Shown: piece by piece, positions 59,001 to 64,000 of the stretch
Layout: every line of letters starts with the position of its first letter
Numbering within the stretch: the stretch's first letter is position 1
Assembly: GCF_024713945.1 (NCBI RefSeq)
Contig: NC_134684.1
Location: forward strand, 3,789,001-3,853,000
Reading direction: 5' to 3'
DNA length: 64,000 nucleotides
Source: Dermatophagoides farinae
Taxonomy: Eukaryota; Arthropoda; Arachnida; Sarcoptiformes; Pyroglyphidae
The notes under the pieces: model-generated
Databases searched by the model: none
What the model was told of the DNA's origin: nothing
Seen by the model: only the letters and a program-made list of their open reading frames with translations
Made by a program: the position numbers and the translations under genes

Positions 59001-61909
59001 AGAGAGAGAGAAAAAAAGGACATTTCATCCACACAACAACGAATGGAATCAACTAAAAAATGATGTGAAAAAAAAAGAAAAATTCATCTCCACAAACAAA
59101 CAAACACAAACTATATCGGTTGACAAAATCTAACCTAATCTAATCTCTCACATAGATAGAGAATTCTGGGTTTCGATTTTTTTCTTTCTTTCGCATTTTA
59201 TGCTGAAAAAAAAGAAATAAATAAATATTATGTAAATGTAAACAGCCATGAATGTGATATCATTCATCTTGAAATTGATCCCATTCATGGGAATAAATTT
59301 ATCATCGAAAAGGATAATATTTTGGTCAAACGGAAATAAATAAATACAAGAAAACGGTAAAAGGGATTTTTTATCATACTTTACTTAAACAGATTATCAC
59401 AACAGTGTTATATATATATATATTCAATCATCTGTCGATTGTGATCGATATAACTTGGATCCAATAAAAAAAATAACCAAAATCATTCAATTTCGTAATG
59501 TATTCATCAATTTTGATAATTTTTTTTTCTATTTATCATTCATACATCAATTCCAAATTGAATCCATTCAAATATGGATATGGATATCTATCATTTTGGT
59601 TTCTTTATGTTTCAATTAAAACAACAACAACAACAACAACGGGTTGTGTGTTTGAGGTTTTTGTTTGCATCATCTGTGATATATTCACATAAATTCAAGA
59701 CGATTGACTAAAAAAATTCTGAATTATTCCTTCCATATATATATATAGTCAATGTATCAATCTATCAATATTGAATTTTTTTTCTGTTTTTTTTTTGTTT
59801 TTAATAAAAATTGTCCTTGTCGCATAAGAAAGAAAGAATGACAAAAAAAAGAGTCTTATGAGGATTTTTTCTTTGGACTTGTTGTGATTGCGTACTGAAT
59901 GTAATGTGTGTGTGCTTGGAATACGGAATCCAGTTCATCCGATTGTGTGTGTGTGTGTGCAATGAATGTGTGTGGAAAAAAATGCGCCATACAAAAACAT
60001 GAATGAAAACAAGATTATCTCATTGAATACATGAACATCCGACAAAGGGGAAAAAATGATGTGCGTGTGTGTGTCTGAGATATAAATGAATTAATAACTT
60101 TTTCTTTTTCGTTTGAAAAATTATTGAAATTTTTTTTCTTTACTCAATGGAAAAATTTTGACGAAGGATAAATGAACACAGTGTGAATGTTTATGCAGAA
60201 TTTCCAAGTGTAGAAAAAAAAATGCAGAGAAATGTCACTTTTAATGAATAATATGTTTCTATGAATGAATATTCGTGATTCATTAATTTTTCCTTCCAAC
60301 TACAGTAGTGGCAATTTGTTATTCAAGATGGCAAAAGTGAGAAAAAAAAATAAACGTCCAACGTCAATTAGTTAGTGTGAATGAGAAAATGGTTCAGCCA
60401 AAAACAAAAAAAACTTTTAAAAATTAAGATCCATATATACATACATTATATATAATGATGGTGTTTTGTTAAAATGTAAAATTTTCAAAATGAAAATGAA
60501 ATTCAAAAACAAAATTTCATGCAATATAATTGAATTGAAGAAAAAAAAATTTGACGGAAATTTTTGTTTTTGTTTTTTGTTTTTTGTTTTTACTTGAAAA
60601 TAAACAGAAATTTTATGGAAATTTCATCATGATTGGTTTTCGTTTTTTTTTTGTTTGTATACAAACCTTGTATGAGCCTAAATGATTGACTGTACATTCA
60701 AATACAACATCACGACCAAGTGCGATTGTTTGATTTGATATTTGGCTTATGAATTCTGGTGCATCTTTACCACCAACACCACCACCGCCAACATTATCGT
60801 CAATCGTTTTTGTTGTTGTCGTTGTTGATGATGTTGATGTTGATGCCGTTATTATGGACGATGATGATGATGATGATGGAAAAGAGGCAGAATATTTCTT
60901 ATTATTATTATTATTATTGTACAATGTTGATGAAATAAGATTGGATGCAAAATAATTTGTTAAAGATCTTATTCGATGATTTCGGTAATCACGATGATGA
61001 TGATGATGATGAGGATGATGTTGATGTTGATGATTTGAAATTTCGTACATCACATTATTGTTGTCGACAAAATGGCAATCTGAACAAAAAAGGAAAAAAA
61101 AACAAATTATTGATATTGATATGTCTGTAAAAACAAATGCCAGTTATTTTCTTTCGTTCTAATCAATAACACTAATCAATTGAATCGCGTGAATTCGTAA
61201 ACGGGAAAAAAAAGAAAATTTTAAAGCAATTTAAGCCAAATATACATAAAAATGGGTTTTTCATTTCGTTTTTTTTTCTCATAATAACTATGATGATGAT
61301 GATAATGATTATCCATTTGTAAAAATGCACAGAATCCAAAGAGAATAATAATAATAATAATATGTAGGTATAGGTATAGATATAGATCGTTTTCAACATT
61401 TTAATATCCAATTCTTGTTTTTTTTTCTTTGCTGTTTTCAAAAAATGAATGAATGAATGAATATTATTATTATCATCATCATCATCATAATCATTATTAT
61501 TATAAGTAAAATTGGTAGAAAAAAAAATTAATATCGGATTCAATGATTATAACCGGGCGGCTACTCAATGGTTGTTGTTGTTGTTTCAATTTGAATAACG
61601 GGTGTGTTGGTTTCATCATCATCATACATGTCGCCATGATGATGATTCTTCAGGTTCATTTTTAGACTGCTGGCTAGAGTTCTTTTGTTTTTTTTTCCAT
61701 TTTTGATCTCTAATTTGATATTAATTATATGTTTTTCTTCTCTTTTATATTATTTTTTTCCACTGAAACACGATGATGATAATTATGTTTTGAATGAGCT
61801 ACAACAGACACACACTGTTACTTGTAACCATTGGTTGTTTTTGGTTGGTAACTGAATGAAAAACTAGTAATAAATTCATCACAAATGACATATACACCAG
61901 AAAGATCAT
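56098..61909 (-). CDS. DIP/lachesin-like three-Ig-domain cell-surface protein (567 aa, complete)
   Basis: Nine exons in phase: 61909-61822, 61079-60667, 58654-58432, 58358-58293, 58231-58061, 57950-57903, 57819-57739, 56790-56497, 56417-56098. A signal peptide (MIFLVYMSFVMNLLLVFHSV) precedes a His/Asn/Ser/Thr-rich stretch of about 100 residues. Ig1 has C158 and C246 (WYMCQINTEP), Ig2 has C289 and C344 (GAYLCIASNSVPPSVSKR), Ig3 has C387 and C445 (GSYKCVAKN). GSYK-IAWLK and VPPSVSKR are typical of arthropod DIP/lachesin/IgLON proteins, which bind Dpr partners or each other to match neurons. A Ser-rich tail ends in a hydrophobic segment (548-567), consistent with GPI anchoring. Two oddities are an extended Ig1 loop of about 30 residues (Asp/Gly/Asn-rich) and a weak acceptor before 57950. 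The first exon was chosen by signal peptide and phase. Confidence 0.88.
58655..60666 (-). other. Largest intron of the DIP-like gene (2.0 kb)
   Basis: Lies inside Ig1. It contains a (CCAA)n tract at 58811-58840, TG runs and homopolymers. No alternative exon recognised. Confidence 0.75.
58811..58840. repeat. (CCAA)n tetranucleotide repeat
   Basis: About seven tandem CCAA units in an intron of the DIP-like gene. A second copy of the same repeat type lies at 62471-62492. Confidence 0.9.
61080..61821 (-). other. Intron 1 of the DIP-like gene
   Basis: 742 bp between the signal-peptide exon and the His-rich exon. It contains a possible alternative terminal exon (61673-61561) and a hydrophobic ATG-started frame near 61402 that could be a second leader. 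Confidence 0.6.
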
Positions 61910-64000
61910 GATTCTATCCAACATTTGAATAAATTTGGTCGTGTGTGTGTGTGTGTGTATTTGTTTTGATCCATTTTGTGCACAACAACGACTAAATTAT
62001 AATTATTCGTTGTTTTGCAAAAAAAAAGAGAAAAAAAAATTCATCAAAAGGTCGTTCGATGTGTTTGCGTTTTCATCGATAAACATTCATTCAAATTTCA
62101 TCAATCAAATATGTGTGTTGCAATTTTGTCATTCATTTTCTTTTATTTATATGATAATAAGGATAAACATTGACGATGATTTACTTATTGGAATGATAAT
62201 GTTTATTTTTAATTAAAGATGGATTATCTATGCATTATTATTATGTTATGTAACAAAGACATTATATCGTTAATAATAAGAAAAAAAAAAGAAAAAGAAT
62301 CATGAATATTTTTGTCTTTTTCTTTTTTTACGAATAATAATGATGAATAATCCACACAGACACATGAATTACATGTCGTCGACAAACAAATAGTTTTTTT
62401 CCACAAATCATCATTTGTACACACATACAAATAACGATCAAAAACAATGGGCGTGTATTTGTACATGGACAACCAACCAACCAACCAACCAAAACAAAAC
62501 AAAAATAGGAAGTTAATTGATAGAAAAAGGCGACAAAGAAAAAAAAACACGGTAAAACAAAACATTCATACATTTGAATAGGTCACATCAATCGTTCAAA
62601 TTTACAAATAATCATACAACAACAAGCAAAGGAACAAACTGTAAACATTATAGACTGGTTTGCAAAAAAAAAACTCATCACCCGGGAATGAAAAAAAGAA
62701 GAAAAAAAATCAAGATAGAATCATCATTGTCATTAGACTTTTATTTTATTGTTACTATGTGTGTTCCGAACCAAAATGAAAGATCCAGAAATAAATGGAA
62801 TCGAATCGGCACCATTTTGGAACAAGAACTGATATAATCTTTGTATAGCAACTATGTTTTTTTCTAATTCACTGGTGAAACAAGTGTACCATTTATTCAT
62901 TCATTCCATTGTTGAATTCGAAATTATATGAAATCTTGATTCCATTTAACTAGGGATAACAGACACACACACACACACTTATGGATCGACAAGATCATTA
63001 TGGTTAAACAACAAAACTATGATGTTGTGAATAGTCAGATGATGATGATGATGATGATGATAATTTGTTCGAAATGACCATACTATTTCTACTCTAATTA
63101 TCGAATCATCCGTTGGCACCATCGATCAATGTTGTTTTTGGTTGTGCTGTGCTGTACTGTGTTAATGTTAACTAACAAAAACAGAATAAAAATGACAAAA
63201 CTAGAAATTGTTTTTCGATTGTAAACAAAAAGTGAACAAAACGGTATTCATCATCATCACCATCATTAGTCGTTTGTTCAAATATGAATTTTTGTTGTTG
63301 TTGTTGTTGTTGCTCGGATAAATACAAAAAGCAAAACAAACAAGGCATACAATTTATTTTGACACACACACACACACATAGTGTTTCTAGAACATAGTAC
63401 TGGATTATTATTATTATTCAGGAAAAATGGACTTTCTTATGAAAATTTTGTGTGTGTGTGTGTATGGACCGGTTTGAATTTTTTTTTTTCATTTTGTTTT
63501 GTTTTTCATTCCAATATTGTTCCATGGAAAGCATTTTTTGATTATTTAATTTCATTTCACTTCAATGGCAACATTGCACATTTTTATATGTATGTTTTTT
63601 TTTCATCAACAAAAAAATTTTTCCTACAAAATACATACACACACACACACAGTCGAAGCAGAAAAAAAACTTAAAAGTCTGAAAAACTAAAGAGAATCCA
63701 AAGAATTGACTCGGCCAACAACAACAACAACAAAATGACCACCGCCACCACCATCATTATTATGTATTTCAAATACTTCAACGTTTTGTTATTTTTCATT
63801 TGAAACTTTTTATTTTGTTTTTTTTTCTCTTTTTTTTTGGTCTCAAAAACTAAATAATAAGGTTACTGCATATTGTTTTTTTGGGGGCATCTTTTCATCT
63901 TTGAACAAAAGCTAGAATAAGTTTTTTTTTCATTTCTTCATTGCCAAACTACTGGCCACTGTGGTGGTCCAAATAATTATAGTTGTCCTAATATTTGGAT
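61910..64000. other. Flank of the DIP-like gene, repeat-rich, no supported gene
   Basis: 5' flank of the DIP-like gene followed by TG, CA, GAT, GTT and CCAA repeats (for example 61941-61959, 62471-62492, 63041-63061). No exon recognised on either strand. The DIP-like promoter should lie in the first few hundred bases, but no clear TATA element stands out. Confidence 0.6.
62471..62492. repeat. (CCAA)n tetranucleotide repeat
   Basis: About five tandem CCAA units followed by AAAAC repeats. Confidence 0.85.

Noticed and set aside
61172-61543. Hydrophobic frame (MLKTIYIYTYTY onward) as the DIP-like signal peptide exon
   Set aside because: Its good donors do not give the phase 1 end required by the exon at 61079, whereas 61909-61822 gives a better leader and exact phase. 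Kept only as an unlikely alternative.
1-64000. tRNA or rRNA genes
   Set aside because: No A-box/B-box pair or cloverleaf noticed and no rRNA-like GC-rich conserved block; a tRNAscan run would be needed to exclude a missed tRNA.

Overview
The window looks like nuclear DNA of a small arthropod, most likely an astigmatid mite of the house-dust-mite type (inference). It is very AT-rich and saturated with (ATC/GAT)n, (CA/TG)n and (CAA/GTT)n microsatellites and A/T homopolymers. It has spliceosomal introns of two sizes, about 60-110 bp or 0.7-8 kb. Its genes are animal genes, including an arthropod-type three-Ig-domain DIP/lachesin-like protein. I see no bacterial features, rRNA, tRNA or CRISPR array. 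All exon models were read by eye from splice sites, reading phase and family motifs. No database search was run.

Left part (1-19476): the 5' portion of one minus-strand gene for a Syk/ZAP-70-type tyrosine kinase. Four coding exons (19476-19202, 18414-17995, 10049-9914, 6986-6860) give the N-SH2 domain, the inter-SH2 linker, the C-SH2 domain and the start of the linker to the kinase. The kinase domain must lie left of the window. One intron appears to end in GG instead of AG. From 19477 to 35727 I find no convincing gene, only simple repeats.

Middle (35728-40075): a complete and apparently very young Ty3/Gypsy-type LTR retrotransposon. Its two 252-bp LTRs are identical by eye and flanked by a 4-bp target duplication. 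A single 1271-codon Gag-Pol frame carries zinc knuckle, protease, reverse transcriptase, RNase H and integrase motifs.

Right part (42799-61909) is gene-dense. In order: an unrecognised small spliced gene (minus); a secreted protein with two C-type lectin domains joined by acidic repeats and followed by a coiled coil (minus); a small cysteine-rich, probably GPI-anchored protein (minus); a SECp43/TRNAU1AP-like two-RRM protein (minus, five exons); a small four-helix membrane protein (plus, three exons); a CRAL-TRIO/SEC14 lipid-transfer protein (plus, one exon); and a complete nine-exon DIP/lachesin-like cell-adhesion protein (minus). Most encode surface, secreted or signalling proteins. They are independent transcription units, not an operon. 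The last two converge and their 3' ends probably overlap.

The simple repeats that fill the non-coding DNA also enter coding exons as Asp, Asn, His, Ser and Thr runs (lectin linkers, DIP N-terminus and tail, kinase linker), so repeat slippage probably shapes these proteins. 61910-64000 again holds only repeats.
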